Part shown: piece after piece, positions 14,049 to 23,030 of the stretch
Numbering within the stretch: the first letter of the stretch is position 1
How the letters are laid out: each line of letters begins with the position of its first letter
NCBI GenBank assembly: GCA_030705955.1
Contig: JAUZPL010000034.1
Coordinates: forward strand, 1 to 44,254
Origin: Bacillota bacterium
GTDB taxonomy: Bacteria; Bacillota; Bacilli; Bacillales; Cytobacillaceae
Reading direction: 5' to 3'
Length of the DNA: 44,254 nucleotides
Notes under the pieces: generated by a model
Database searches by the model: none
Told to the model about the DNA's origin: nothing
The model's input: only the letters and a program-made list of their open reading frames with translations
Position numbers and translations under genes: made by a program

Positions 14049-16820
14049 TTAAGATAAATGAGAAAAATGTTCTCTTACAACATTTGCGCAACGTGTACAA
14101 AGAGTTTCATGTTCATGGTCTTGACCCACCTCTGGTGTGACCACCCAACATCTTTCACATGTTTCTCCTTCTGCTTTTGTAACAAGAATCGCGGCCGTTT
14201 CTAACTTTATAGCATTTTCTGGAGCTTCATTATAAGTTCCTGCTACTTCAAATCCTGATACAATAAATAGTTGTTTTACATTTTCTTCAATTGATTCAAG
14301 CAGATCTTTTGTTTTTTCATTTACATATAAGGTAACTTTTGCAGTTAAAGATTTTCCGATTACTTTTTCATTTCGGGCCTCTTCTAATGCTTTTAGGACA
14401 TCGTCACGAAGCTTTAAGAAGGAATTCCATTTTTCTTCTAATTCCTTTGCATTAGCAAATTCTTTGTAATCTGGCATATCAGTTAATTGAACACTCTCTT
14501 CTTTAACGGACGGAATAAATTGCCAAACTTCATCTGCTGTATGGGAAAGAATTGGAGAAACTAATTTAGTTAATGAAAGCAATGATTCATAAAGTACTGT
14601 TTGAATAGCACGTCGTTCTTTATGATCAACAGATTCAATATAAAGAACATCTTTAGCAAAATCAAGATAGAATGCACTTAAATCAAGTGTACAGAAGTTA
14701 TTTACTGCATGATAAATTCCAGCAAATTCGAAATTCTCATATGCATTCTTAACATATTTAATTAATTTATTTAATTTAACCAGCATAAATTGATCTACTT
14801 CACGTAAATCTTCATAGGCAATTGCGTCAGTTTCTGGATTAAAGTCAGATAAATTACCAAGTAAGAAACGGAAAGTGTTCCGAATTTTACGGTAAACTTC
14901 TGCAACCTGTTTAAGAATGGCATCAGATACTCTTACATCTGCTTGATAATCTACAGATGCAACCCATAAACGTAAAATATCTGCACCTAACTGGTTCATA
15001 ACCTTTGCTGGTACAACCACATTTCCTACAGACTTACTCATCTTTCTGCCTTCGCCATCTAAAGCAAAACCATGACTTAGGACACCTTTATACGGGGCTT
15101 TCCCGGTAACAGCTACAGATGTAGATAGTGAAGAGTTAAACCAACCGCGGTATTGGTCAGATCCTTCTAAATAAAGATCCGCTGGACGGACAAGGTCTTC
15201 TCTTTCGACAAGAACGGCTTGGTGGGAAGATCCAGAATCAAACCATACGTCCATAATATCTGTTTCTTTTGTAAAAATACCATTTGGACTTCCAGGATAA
15301 GTAAAACCTTTTGGAAGCAGGTCCTTCGCTTCACGTTCAAACCAAACATTTGAACCATTTTCACGGAATAGAGATGAAACATGTTCAATTGTTTCATCTG
15401 TTATCACAGCATCACCATTTTCCGCATAAAACACTGGAATTGGAACGCCCCATGCACGTTGTCGGGAAATACACCAATCTCCACGATCACGAACCATATT
15501 AAACAAACGGGTTTCTCCCCATGCTGGAACCCATTTTGTTTCTTTTACAGCTTCAAGCAAATCGTTTCTAAAATCTTTAATAGAAGCGAACCATTGAGCA
15601 GTTGCTCTAAAAATAACCGGCTTTTTCGTTCTCCAATCATGCGGATAAGAGTGAGTGATAAATGAAAGCTTTAATAATGCACCCACTTCCTCTAACTTTT
15701 GACCAATTGATTTATTGGCATCCTCATAGAATATACCTTCAAACCCTGGAGCCTCAGCGGTCATATAGCCCTTGTCATCGACAGGGCATAAAACATCTAA
15801 CCCATACTTTTGTCCAACGTAGAAGTCGTCTTCCCCATGTCCTGGTGCTGTATGAACACAGCCAGTACCAGCATCTGTTGTTACATGTTCACCTAACATA
15901 ACTAAAGAATCCCGACCATATAGTGGGTGACTAGCAACAATATTTTCTAGTTCTGTTCCTTTTACCTTTTGAACAACTTCTGTATTTTCCCAACCTATTT
16001 CTTTTGAAGCAGCCTCTAGAAGAGCTTCAGCAATTAAATACTTTTGATTATTTGCTTTTACTACCACATAGGTTAAATCCGGATGTACAGAAATCCCAAG
16101 GTTTGCAGGGATGGTCCATGGTGTTGTAGTCCAAATAACAATCTGAGTATCTGTGTCTAGAACTCCTTTTCCATCCTTTACTTTAAATCCAACATAGATG
16201 GAAGCAGATCGTTTGTCCTTATATTCAATTTCAGCTTCTGCCAATGCAGATTCACTGGATGGAGACCAGTAAACTGGTTTCAGTCCTTTATAGATGTAGC
16301 CTTTTTTGGCCATTTCTCCAAATACTTTAATTTGTTGTGCCTCATACTCAGGCTTTAGGGTAATATACGGGTTTTCCCAATCACCCCGAACACCTAGACG
16401 TTTAAATTGTGAGCGTTGGTTATCAATTTGTTCTAAGGCATATTCAGCGCAAAGCTCACGGAATTCTGCAACACTCATTTCTTTTCGCTTAACACCTTTA
16501 TTTGTTAAGGCTTGCTCGATAGGAAGACCATGTGTATCCCAGCCAGGTACATATGGTGCAGAAAAACCGTTCATGGATTTAAAACGAACAATAAAATCTT
16601 TTAAAATTTTATTTAAAGCATGGCCCATATGAATGTCACCATTTGCGTAAGGAGGGCCATCATGCAAAACATACATTGGCCTTCCTTTTGTCCGTTCTTG
16701 GACTTTTTGGTAAATTTTCATTTCTTCCCATTTCGCCTGAATTTCAGGCTCCCTTTGTGGAAGATTTCCCCTCATAGGAAAATCTGTTTGTGGCATCAAT
16801 AACGTATCTTTATACTCCAT
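14049..16820 (-). CDS. ileS: Isoleucyl-tRNA synthetase
   Basis: Charges tRNA-Ile with isoleucine and edits misactivated valine. The 923-residue class I synthetase has the HIGH-type signature HMGH at about 64-67 ([13 protein letters not shown]). The CP1 editing domain lies at about 200-400 ([12 protein letters not shown] and [15 protein letters not shown]). The KMSKS loop is exact, near residue 595, and a C-terminal zinc-binding segment has two CxxC pairs (CERC and CTRC). It is the bacterial IleS1 form. The ATG at 16820 follows CAGGAGG. It is a single-gene unit with its own promoter, T-box leader and terminator. Confidence 0.98.
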   Translation of the reverse strand: MEYKDTLLMPQTDFPMRGNLPQREPEIQAKWEEMKIYQKVQERTKGRPMYVLHDGPPYANGDIHMGHALNKILKDFIVRFKSMNGFSAPYVPGWDTHGLPIEQALTNKGVKRKEMSVAEFRELCAEYALEQIDNQRSQFKRLGVRGDWENPYITLKPEYEAQQIKVFGEMAKKGYIYKGLKPVYWSPSSESALAEAEIEYKDKRSASIYVGFKVKDGKGVLDTDTQIVIWTTTPWTIPANLGISVHPDLTYVVVKANNQKYLIAEALLEAASKEIGWENTEVVQKVKGTELENIVASHPLYGRDSLVMLGEHVTTDAGTGCVHTAPGHGEDDFYVGQKYGLDVLCPVDDKGYMTAEAPGFEGIFYEDANKSIGQKLEEVGALLKLSFITHSYPHDWRTKKPVIFRATAQWFASIKDFRNDLLEAVKETKWVPAWGETRLFNMVRDRGDWCISRQRAWGVPIPVFYAENGDAVITDETIEHVSSLFRENGSNVWFEREAKDLLPKGFTYPGSPNGIFTKETDIMDVWFDSGSSHQAVLVEREDLVRPADLYLEGSDQYRGWFNSSLSTSVAVTGKAPYKGVLSHGFALDGEGRKMSKSVGNVVVPAKVMNQLGADILRLWVASVDYQADVRVSDAILKQVAEVYRKIRNTFRFLLGNLSDFNPETDAIAYEDLREVDQFMLVKLNKLIKYVKNAYENFEFAGIYHAVNNFCTLDLSAFYLDFAKDVLYIESVDHKERRAIQTVLYESLLSLTKLVSPILSHTADEVWQFIPSVKEESVQLTDMPDYKEFANAKELEEKWNSFLKLRDDVLKALEEARNEKVIGKSLTAKVTLYVNEKTKDLLESIEENVKQLFIVSGFEVAGTYNEAPENAIKLETAAILVTKAEGETCERCWVVTPEVGQDHEHETLCTRCANVVREHFSHLS

Positions 16821-16860
16821 ATCATTACCTCCTGATTACTTAACATAAAACAGAATAGAC

Positions 16861-17140
16861 AAAAAAACCTTCTCATCCCTATAAAAGGGACGAGAAGGTT
16901 TTATCTCGCGGTACCACCCTGATTGACGGCTAAATAAAAGATGCCGTCCAGCTTCATTATTCGTAACGTGAATATAACGCCAAGGCCTACTCTTTTTTAA
17001 AATCAAATTTCAGCTTGGAACTCAAGGAGGATTTTCCAACTTTTCACTTTTTGCGGGCTTCCACCATCCCCGAATCGCTGATAAAAGTATTTGAAAAATT
17101 GTACTGTTCCTTTCAACGTCTATTTCCATTCTATTTACTT
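16861..17140 (-). promoter_or_regulatory. Isoleucine T-box leader of ileS
   Basis: The minus strand carries the T-box core GGGTGGTACCGCG (16907-16919). A terminator stem follows: AACCTTCTCGTCCCT pairing with AGGGATGAGAAGGTT plus T-run (16861-16900). Upstream stem I features are visible: AGTA, AGCGAT, GGGGATGGTGGAAGCCCG, and a GGAAC/GTTCC proximal helix. The likely specifier is ATC (17030-17032 on the complement) in GGAAAATCCTCC, an Ile codon. Uncharged tRNA-Ile would favour read-through into ileS. Confidence 0.93.
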
Positions 17141-17148
17141 ATTATGAA

Positions 17149-17177
17149 ATTATATGCGAAACAATCTCTAGCGTCAA
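17149..17177 (-). promoter_or_regulatory. SigA promoter of ileS
   Basis: Minus strand: TTGACG (17172-17177), 17-bp spacer, TATAAT (17149-17154). The -35 begins within the TGA stop region of divIVA. Spacing and -10 are ideal, and it lies just upstream of the T-box leader. Confidence 0.87.
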
Positions 17178-17689
17178 GCGAGTGAATCTTCAGTTTGGGA
17201 AGACTTCAATTCTGTTGCATCGATTTCATATTCCAGTAAATGATCCCAATCATCATTATTAAGCATATCTAGCTGAGCTTCAATCAACATTTTAAAGCGA
17301 GTGCGGAACACTTTTGATTGTTTTTTCAAGTCTTCAATTTCCATTGCAATTCGACGAGCCTTTGAAAGTGACTCATTTACAATACGGTCTGAATTTTTTT
17401 CTGCTTCCTTTACAATCAGCTTAGCTTCCTTTTGAGCATTCCGTTTCACTTCTTCTCCAGCTTCTTGGGCAATCACAATTGATTTATTCAATGTTTCCTC
17501 AATATTGGAAAAATGGCCAAGGCGATCTTTCATCTCATTTAAACGTTCTTCTAGTTCTTTCTTTTCTCTAATAACTAATTCGTAATCTTTAATAACTTGA
17601 TCAAGAAACTCATTAACTTCGTCTTCATCATAACCCCTGAAGCCTTTATTAAACTCTTTATTGTGTATATCTAACGGCGTTAACGGCAT
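17174..17689 (-). CDS. divIVA: DivIVA cell pole / septum targeting protein
   Basis: Recognises negatively curved membrane at septa and poles. In Bacillus it recruits MinJ/MinCD and, in sporulation, anchors the chromosome origin region. The 171-residue protein begins MPLTPLDIHNKEF and has Phe17-Arg18 in KGFRGYDEDEV, the known membrane-contacting pair. Two coiled-coil stretches (about 28-65 and 75-150) follow. The ATG at 17689 follows TTTTGGAGGTGGC; a longer upstream reading is not conserved. It is the last gene of the ylm block. The C-terminal tail is acidic and variable. Confidence 0.96.
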   Translation of the reverse strand: MPLTPLDIHNKEFNKGFRGYDEDEVNEFLDQVIKDYELVIREKKELEERLNEMKDRLGHFSNIEETLNKSIVIAQEAGEEVKRNAQKEAKLIVKEAEKNSDRIVNESLSKARRIAMEIEDLKKQSKVFRTRFKMLIEAQLDMLNNDDWDHLLEYEIDATELKSSQTEDSLA

Positions 17690-17734
17690 AATGCCACCTC
17701 CAAAATCAGTTGTCAGTTCCTCAATATGTACATT

Positions 17735-17764
17735 AGGATTTTCGACATTACTTGCGAAAATCCT
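17735..17764. other. Perfect 10-bp inverted repeat containing a Spo0A-box-like heptamer
   Basis: AGGATTTTCG (17735-17744) and CGAAAATCCT (17755-17764) are perfect arms around ACATTACTTG, between ylmH and divIVA. No T-run follows on either strand, so it is not an evident terminator. The minus strand contains TGTCGAA (17741-17747), the Spo0A box consensus. Function is not known to me. Confidence 0.6.
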
Positions 17765-17778
17765 GCTAAACAAAACAA

Positions 17779-18552
17779 TTATTTTTGTTTACCAATACTA
17801 ATTCGCCATTTTTCTTTCTTTGTTTTTCCTTCTATTGACATTAATTTAACTCTTCCATAGCTTCTAACAGAAAGTAAATCTCCCTCACCACATTCAAAAG
17901 AAGGATTTTCAATTAATGTCCAGTTCACTTTTACTAATCCTTGTTGAATAAAGGTTTGTGATTTTTGACGTGAAAGATGGTAAATACCGGAAACAACCGT
18001 ATCAAGACGTAATGATGAAACAGTTATCTCCTCATCTCTAAAAGACTCTTCAGTTAATATTGCCTCTTCTAGTTTTAAAGGTTTTAATTCAACGGTTGCT
18101 TTGCCAATTGACTGGATTTGTGTCCTAATATATTCACTTACTTCTTGGCAAACAAAAAATTGAATCTTTTTTTCGCAAAAAATGATATCGCCAAATTTGC
18201 CACGTCGAAGGCCTAGTGACATTAAACTACCTAAAACATGTGGATGTAGAATGGTAACAAATTTACTTGGATAATCAATTTCAAATAAACAGATATCAAA
18301 ATCATTTTTAGTTGCCATCCCATACTCTGGCATAATACATGCTCTTTTTCTTTCTGTAGATGAACTGCCACCAAAAAATTCACATTTCACTTCAAAATTC
18401 TGTCCAATAATTGTTTTTAAAATATGTTGTTCCCGGGGATCAAGGAAATCGGTAAGTTTTGGAGAGTAAGTGGTTTCTACAAAATCCTTCCAATTTAAAA
18501 CCTGATCAATAAAATCTTTTTCCTCCGGTCTAAAATGCTGATAGATGTTCAT
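17779..18552 (-). CDS. ylmH: YlmH: S4-domain RNA-binding protein
   Basis: A 257-residue protein with an N-terminal YlmH-type domain (DFLDPREQHIL and VTILHPHVLGSLMSLGLRR). The C-terminal S4 domain (about 182-240) contains SSLRLDTVVSGIYHLSRQKSQ and GLVKVNW. In B. subtilis YlmH binds ribosomes and can act in the RqcH-dependent rescue of stalled 50S subunits; that role is transferred by family. The ATG at 18552 gives the conserved N-terminus (M..IYQHFRPEEK). Its RBS (TTAGGG) is weak, which suggests coupling to ylmG sixteen bases upstream. Confidence 0.93.
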   Translation of the reverse strand: MNIYQHFRPEEKDFIDQVLNWKDFVETTYSPKLTDFLDPREQHILKTIIGQNFEVKCEFFGGSSSTERKRACIMPEYGMATKNDFDICLFEIDYPSKFVTILHPHVLGSLMSLGLRRGKFGDIIFCEKKIQFFVCQEVSEYIRTQIQSIGKATVELKPLKLEEAILTEESFRDEEITVSSLRLDTVVSGIYHLSRQKSQTFIQQGLVKVNWTLIENPSFECGEGDLLSVRSYGRVKLMSIEGKTKKEKWRISIGKQK

Positions 18553-18568
18553 AACAAATGACCCTAAA

Positions 18569-18832
18569 TTAAGCAACCCAAGTATATACTTGAGCCAATC
18601 CACTTGAAGCAAAATTTAAGACTAAAAGTGCGACAATTGGTGAGATATCAATCATTCCAATTGGGGGAATAATTCGTCTAAATGGCTCAAGATATGGTTC
18701 ACAAATCTTTGCCAAAAACTTTCCAATTGCAGTTCCTCTTGCATTAGGAAACCATGACATTAAAATATAAATAACAAGTGCGTATGAATAATACGTTATA
18801 AGTTTAGTGAGATAATAAAAAAGTAATCCCAT
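18569..18832 (-). CDS. ylmG: YlmG: YggT-family membrane protein
   Basis: An 87-residue protein with two membrane segments (about 5-28 and 65-85) joined by the conserved [20 protein letters not shown] region and [12 protein letters not shown], typical of the YggT family. The gene sits beside sepF in many Gram-positive bacteria and in cyanobacteria, and homologues influence nucleoid or plastid division; a precise role is not established. The ATG at 18832 is preceded by AGGAAG. A longer upstream in-frame start overlaps sepF and is not conserved. Confidence 0.93.
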   Translation of the reverse strand: MGLLFYYLTKLITYYSYALVIYILMSWFPNARGTAIGKFLAKICEPYLEPFRRIIPPIGMIDISPIVALLVLNFASSGLAQVYTWVA

Positions 18833-18839
18833 CTTCCTA

Positions 18840-19286
18840 TTACCACCTCGTTTCCTGAATATCCTGTTCATGCATTAATTCAGAAATATTTCCAGATACC
18901 TCAATATTATCCGGAGTACAAAGAAAAATGCTTGGTCCAACCTTTTGAATATCTCCACCAATGGCATAAACTGTTCCACTTAAAAAGTCAACGATACGTT
19001 TTGCTTGATCTCGTTCAATTCGTTGTAAATTAACCACTATAGCACGTCGATTTTTCAAATGGTCAGCAACATCTTGTGCCTCCGCGTAGACTCGTGGTTC
19101 TACTAAAATTACTTTTGAAGATTTTTGAACGCTTTGCAGGCTAACCACATTTTGTGACTTTGGCGGCTGCTGTGATTGATGTCTTTGATATTTTATCGGT
19201 TCAAGATCCTCAGCAAATTGTTCACTTTCCTCATATTCATCCTCATCTAAAAAGAAAAAAGTCTTAAATTTAGATTTCAAGCTCAA
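18840..19286 (-). CDS. sepF: SepF: FtsZ-associated septum assembly protein
   Basis: Bundles FtsZ filaments and anchors them to the membrane, overlapping with FtsA. The 148-residue protein has an N-terminal amphipathic membrane helix ([11 protein letters not shown]). An acidic, Gln-rich linker follows, and the SepF core is at about 58-140 ([38 protein letters not shown]). The start is TTG at 19286, since AGGAGG lies eight bases before it and the helix then begins at residue 1. A GTG nine bases upstream is inside the RBS. B. subtilis name ylmF. Confidence 0.95.
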   Translation of the reverse strand: MSLKSKFKTFFFLDEDEYEESEQFAEDLEPIKYQRHQSQQPPKSQNVVSLQSVQKSSKVILVEPRVYAEAQDVADHLKNRRAIVVNLQRIERDQAKRIVDFLSGTVYAIGGDIQKVGPSIFLCTPDNIEVSGNISELMHEQDIQETRW

Positions 19287-19298
19287 GTTTAACACCTC

Positions 19299-19976
19299 CT
19301 AATCATCTTCACCGACAAGTGCAGTCCCGATTCGTACCATCGTTGCCCCTTCTTCAATAGCAATTGTAAAATCATTGGACATTCCCATTGATAACTCTGT
19401 ACATGGGGCAAAATCAATTTGATAGGCCTTTATTTGGCCTTGAAGCTGCTTTAAGGTTTGAAAACATCCTCGAAGTACCGCTTCATCATTTGTAAATGGG
19501 GCCATTGTCATTAAACCATCCACTCTAATATTTTTTAACGGTTTAAGTCTTTCGATAAAAGGTATGACTTCTTCAGGGCTCATTCCATGTTTCGATTCTT
19601 CTCCCGAAACATTTACTTGAACAAAACATTTTATCGTCTTAAGAGACCTTTTATTAATCTCTTCAGCAAGTGCCAATCGATCAAGAGAATGAATGTAGTC
19701 CACCTTGTCAATAATATTTTTTACCTTTCTCGTTTGCAATGATCCAATAAAATGCCAAATAGGCTTGTCCTGAAAGGTCTCCCATTTTTCAAGGAGTCCC
19801 TCATCCCGGTTTTCCCCAAGATCTAAAATCCCTGCTTCCAGAGCTTCTAGGGCTCTTTTACTACTTACATACTTTGTAACAGCAATAATCCTTACTTCGT
19901 CAGGATTCCGATTTACTTTAAGGCATGCATCTTTTATTTGCTGATTTACTTTTTCTAGTTTTTGTGCAACCTTCAT
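19299..19976 (-). CDS. ylmE: PLP-binding protein of the YggS/PLPHP family
   Basis: Binds pyridoxal 5'-phosphate and keeps its free level in balance; not a typical enzyme. The 225-residue single-domain TIM-barrel protein (alanine racemase N-terminal-like) has PLP lysine Lys35 in IAVTKYVS. Family motifs GENRDEGLLEK, WHFIGSLQTRK, HSLDRL and LSMGMSNDF are present. The ATG at 19976 is at the conserved N-terminus; a GGAGG lies 13 bases upstream, rather far. It overlaps the pgeF stop by four bases, so coupling may help. Confidence 0.95.
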   Translation of the reverse strand: MKVAQKLEKVNQQIKDACLKVNRNPDEVRIIAVTKYVSSKRALEALEAGILDLGENRDEGLLEKWETFQDKPIWHFIGSLQTRKVKNIIDKVDYIHSLDRLALAEEINKRSLKTIKCFVQVNVSGEESKHGMSPEEVIPFIERLKPLKNIRVDGLMTMAPFTNDEAVLRGCFQTLKQLQGQIKAYQIDFAPCTELSMGMSNDFTIAIEEGATMVRIGTALVGEDD

Positions 19977-20803
19977 AAATAACTTGAATCCTCCTTCCAA
20001 CCAATAAAGCTTAACATTCTGCCTGATTTTCCTTTGTCTCGGCGATGTGAAAAAAACTCATTTTCATGACAGCTCGAACAATACTCAGTTACAGCTATAT
20101 TTTGCTCTGGAACTCCGGCTTTTCTTAATAGAAGCCGATTAAGCTCCCTCAAATCAAGAAAGTATTGGTCCTCCTGGAATAAATTATATGGTTTTTTTTC
20201 GACATCTACTAGTATCTTTTGAACGATATCAATTACATATTTATTAACAATATAACATTTTTTGCAAATAGAAGGACCAATTACGACAAAAATTTCCTCA
20301 GGAGGAATTCCTTCACCCTTCCATAACTCAATCATTTGTTTCGCTATTTCCTTTGTAGTGCCTTTCCATCCAGCATGTGCTAGCCCAATCATTCTTTTCA
20401 TCGGTGCAATAAAAAATAAAGGAACGCAGTCTGCATAACAAAGCGTTAATAATATTCCAGTTTCATCAGTATAAAAGCCATCTATCCCTTTATACGATTC
20501 CTCATAATTTGTAGCACCCTTGCCACGATCAACCTTCTTTACTTTTTGAATAACATGGTGATGCGTCTGCTCAGCTCCAACCCAATATTCCAATGGAAAC
20601 TGGATATTTTCTGAAACCTTTTGCCGATTTGAAACCACGTCACAAAGGTTATCCCCAACATGAAAACCAAGATTTAGACTTTTAAACTCACCCTTGCTAA
20701 ATCCTTCATTTTTGGTTGTCATTCCAGCAACCAGCCCTGGAAATTGACTCATCCATTTTTCAATTACAAAATGAGTCGGATTTTGTAGAACGAATGGTTC
20801 CAT
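19973..20803 (-). CDS. pgeF: PgeF / YlmD: multicopper-oxidase-like (DUF152) protein
   Basis: A 276-residue member of the YfiH/laccase-domain family. Members act as purine nucleoside phosphorylase/deaminase enzymes, and the E. coli protein corrects mis-incorporated amino acids in peptidoglycan precursors. Zinc-site residues are visible: a histidine in AEQTHHH (about 81-83), Cys126 in CYADCVPLF and His143 in LAHAGWKG. The C-terminal SSCHENEFFSHRRDKGKSGRM is a family signature. The ATG at 20803 follows GAGGTAG. Its place beside ylmE is conserved in Bacillaceae. Which activity matters here is unknown. Confidence 0.93.
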   Translation of the reverse strand: MEPFVLQNPTHFVIEKWMSQFPGLVAGMTTKNEGFSKGEFKSLNLGFHVGDNLCDVVSNRQKVSENIQFPLEYWVGAEQTHHHVIQKVKKVDRGKGATNYEESYKGIDGFYTDETGILLTLCYADCVPLFFIAPMKRMIGLAHAGWKGTTKEIAKQMIELWKGEGIPPEEIFVVIGPSICKKCYIVNKYVIDIVQKILVDVEKKPYNLFQEDQYFLDLRELNRLLLRKAGVPEQNIAVTEYCSSCHENEFFSHRRDKGKSGRMLSFIGWKEDSSYL

Positions 20804-20869
20804 TACACTACCTCTTTTGTTTTTCTATAGTTTACCATGAATAAACAAAATGGTCATGAAAGAAAGCAT

Positions 20870-21133
20870 TTAGTTTTCTTTTTCTTCATAGTCTTCATTT
20901 GTTTTGTATCGAACTAAAATAACATCATGACCTATTTTCAAAATATTTCTCCATGGAATGACTACATCTTCATCTTTTCCAAAAAGACCTAAAACTCTTC
21001 CATTTCCTGAGATAACTACGGCATCAATTTTTCCAGACGTTAAATTTATTTCAATATCTGAAACATTACCAAGCCTTTTTCCATCTGATACATTGACAAC
21101 ATCCTTTATTTGAAAATCAGAAATTTTAACCAT
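20870..21133 (-). CDS. ylmC: YlmC/YmxH family PRC-barrel protein
   Basis: An 87-residue protein with a single PRC-barrel-like domain (DVVNVSDGKRLGNVSDIEI, VVISGNGRVLGLFGKDEDVVIPW). Members of this family are common in spore formers and often linked to sporulation, with no defined biochemical role. ATG 21133, with RBS GGGAGG. It lies downstream of the sigG terminator and has a candidate SigE-type promoter (21167-21193). It heads the ylm block. Confidence 0.9.
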   Translation of the reverse strand: MVKISDFQIKDVVNVSDGKRLGNVSDIEINLTSGKIDAVVISGNGRVLGLFGKDEDVVIPWRNILKIGHDVILVRYKTNEDYEEKEN

Positions 21134-21166
21134 CTTTTCTTCCTCCCAATATACATAATTATAAAA

Positions 21167-21193
21167 ATTATATGATTGGGATAGGAAAAGTAT
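21167..21193 (-). promoter_or_regulatory. Candidate SigE promoter of ylmC
   Basis: Minus strand: ATA (21191-21193), 16-bp spacer, CATATAAT (21167-21174). This fits the SigE pattern ATA-N16-18-CATANNNT. It lies between the sigG terminator and ylmC. The area is AT-rich, so chance similarity is possible. Confidence 0.4.
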
Positions 21194-21202
21194 TGATTAT
21201 AA

Positions 21203-21236
21203 AAAAAATAAAGCTGTCCATGCGGCAGCTTTTTAG
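21203..21236 (-). terminator. Intrinsic terminator downstream of sigG
   Basis: Minus strand: AAAGCTG...CAGCTTT stem around CCGCATGGA, followed by ATTTTTTTT. It separates sigG from ylmC. Confidence 0.8.
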
Positions 21237-21261
21237 AAAGGATTACGTCTATGTCTTAGCT

Positions 21262-21312
21262 ATGAAACTAAAAATGTGAGAAGTATATACCCCATTGCAT
21301 TTTTAGTTTCAT
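21262..21312. repeat. Perfect 15-bp inverted repeat just after sigG
   Basis: ATGAAACTAAAAATG (21262-21276) and CATTTTTAGTTTCAT (21298-21312) are exact reverse complements around a 21-base loop. The structure starts three bases after the sigG stop and precedes the canonical terminator. No poly-T tract follows. Confidence 0.7.
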
Positions 21313-21315
21313 CTA

Positions 21316-22095
21316 TTAGCTTTGGATATTTTTATTCATTTGCCGAATGGCTGCTTTTTCCAACCGGGACACCTGCGCTTGTGAAATGCCAATTTCATCA
21401 GCAACTTCCATTTGTGTTTTCCCTTGAAAAAAACGTTTCCGTAAAATCAATTTTTCTCTCTCGTTTAGTCTCCGCATTCCTTCCTTCAGGGCTATTTCTT
21501 CAATCCAATGAGTATCTTTATTTCTCTCATCACTTAATTGATCCATAACATAAATAGGATCTCCACCATCATTGTATATTGGCTCAAATAATGAAACTGG
21601 ATCTTGAATAGCATCTAAAGCAAATACGATTTCCTCATGTGGAACATCTAACACTTTCGCTATTTCCTCGGCTGTCGGTTCCTTTGATGTTTCACTCATT
21701 AAACGCTCTCTTACTTGCAATGCCTTATAAGCAATATCACGCAACGATCTTGAAACGCGGATTGGATTATTATCCCTTAAATAGCGGCGAATTTCCCCAA
21801 TTATCATAGGAACCGCATAAGTAGAAAACTTTACATTTTGGCCTAAATCAAAATTGTCGATTGATTTCATTAAACCAATACAGCCAACCTGGAACAGGTC
21901 ATCAACAAACTCGCCCCGGTTGTTAAACCGCTGAATTACACTTAACACAAGCCTTAAGTTACCGTTAACTAATTTTTCTCTTGCAGTAATATCACCTGCT
22001 TGCATTTCCTTAAAGAGCAATCTCATTTCTTCATTTTTTAAAACAGGAAGTTTTGATGTATCGACACCGCAAATTTCAACTTTATTTCGAGTCAA
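21316..22095 (-). CDS. sigG: RNA polymerase sporulation sigma factor SigG
   Basis: Directs late forespore transcription after engulfment. The 259-residue sigma-70 protein has region 1.2/2 (LVNGNLRLVLSVIQRF, DDLFQVGCIGLMKSIDNFD, YAVPMIIGEIRRYLRD). Region 4 is at the C-terminus (MEVADEIGISQAQVSRLEKAA). The N-terminus NKVEICGVDTSKLP is SigG-specific. The start is TTG at 22095 after GAGGAGG; a longer in-frame reading would begin within the RBS. The RBS is part of a small hairpin and the start codon is non-AUG, both expected to lower translation. Control is by the SigF/SigG promoter at 22134-22162 plus possible read-through from sigE. Confidence 0.97.
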   Translation of the reverse strand: MTRNKVEICGVDTSKLPVLKNEEMRLLFKEMQAGDITAREKLVNGNLRLVLSVIQRFNNRGEFVDDLFQVGCIGLMKSIDNFDLGQNVKFSTYAVPMIIGEIRRYLRDNNPIRVSRSLRDIAYKALQVRERLMSETSKEPTAEEIAKVLDVPHEEIVFALDAIQDPVSLFEPIYNDGGDPIYVMDQLSDERNKDTHWIEEIALKEGMRRLNEREKLILRKRFFQGKTQMEVADEIGISQAQVSRLEKAAIRQMNKNIQS

Positions 22096-22105
22096 TCTCT
22101 TTTTC

Positions 22106-22118
22106 CTCCTCACAGGAG
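22106..22118 (-). promoter_or_regulatory. Hairpin sequestering the sigG ribosome binding site
   Basis: Minus strand CTCCT-GTG-AGGAG: a 5-bp stem, three-base loop, whose 3' arm is the Shine-Dalgarno of sigG. A leader hairpin that limits sigG translation has been described in B. subtilis; its presence here is read from sequence and function inferred. Confidence 0.6.
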
Positions 22119-22133
22119 CTGCTGTTCAAAAAA

Positions 22134-22162
22134 CAGTATCTCCTTGAGAAGGAAAAATATGC
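22134..22162 (-). promoter_or_regulatory. SigF/SigG-type promoter of sigG with a short spacer
   Basis: Minus strand: GCATA (22158-22162), 14-bp spacer, GGAGATACTG (22134-22143). The -10 fits the SigF pattern GGNRANAHTR exactly and the -35 fits GYWTA. A 14-bp spacer is one below the usual 15-16. Confidence 0.65.
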
Positions 22163-22265
22163 ACATCCGAATCCCCCATTACCTGCATGAAAATAATAAA
22201 AAATATATTTATTTCCTTTAAACAAGGCATTTTTTAAAGGTAAAATTATTTAAAAAAATATATTT

Positions 22266-22985
22266 TTAAACCATTTTATTAAACTCTTTTCTTAGCCTTT
22301 TTATTATTCTTTTTTCTAATCTAGAAATATATGATTGGGAAATGCCCAACATATCCGCTACATCCTTTTGAGTCTTCTCTTCACCATTTGTAAGGCCAAA
22401 TCTTAATTCCATAATTTGTTTCTCACGATCTGTTAATTGATGAAGAGCTTTTGTCAAAAGCTTCCGATCAACATTTGCTTCAAGGTCTTTCGTAATAATG
22501 TCCTCATCGGTACCCAGAACATCTGATAATAAAAGCTCATTCCCGTCCCAGTCAATGTTTAACGGCTCATCAAATGAAACCTCAGAACGGATTTTATTGT
22601 TTCTTCTTAAATACATTAAAATTTCATTTTCAATACACCTTGATGCGTATGTAGCAAGCTTGATTTTTTTTTCAGGATTAAAGGTATTCACTGCTTTTAT
22701 TAATCCAATGGTTCCTATACTAATTAAATCTTCAATATTAATTCCTGTATTTTCAAATTTTCTAGCAATGTATACAACAAGTCTTAAGTTTCTTTCAATC
22801 AAAATAGACCTTGCTGCTTTATCACCACTAGGTAGCTTTTTTAATAATAATTCTTCCTCATCCTTATTAAGCGGGGGTGGCAATGCTTCACTTCCACCAA
22901 TGTAAAAAACCTCATCGGTTTTAATTCCGAGTTTAATTAATAATTTATACCATAAATAGGATAAGCGAAGTCTCCATTTTTTCAT
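22266..22985 (-). CDS. sigE: RNA polymerase sporulation sigma factor SigE (pro-form)
   Basis: The early mother-cell sigma factor, made as inactive pro-SigE and cleaved by SpoIIGA. The 239-residue protein begins with an amphipathic pro-sequence ([20 protein letters not shown]). The processing area [17 protein letters not shown] follows at about 23-39. Regions 2 ([34 protein letters not shown]) and 4 ([19 protein letters not shown]) are complete. The ATG at 22985 follows GGAGG. It lies 45 bases downstream of spoIIGA and is probably co-transcribed from the Spo0A-type promoter. Confidence 0.98.
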   Translation of the reverse strand: MKKWRLRLSYLWYKLLIKLGIKTDEVFYIGGSEALPPPLNKDEEELLLKKLPSGDKAARSILIERNLRLVVYIARKFENTGINIEDLISIGTIGLIKAVNTFNPEKKIKLATYASRCIENEILMYLRRNNKIRSEVSFDEPLNIDWDGNELLLSDVLGTDEDIITKDLEANVDRKLLTKALHQLTDREKQIMELRFGLTNGEEKTQKDVADMLGISQSYISRLEKRIIKRLRKEFNKMV

Positions 22986-23030
22986 GGAAGTTCCTCCTTC
23001 TAAATTGTGTTTTTCGTGAGTATAGTAGTA

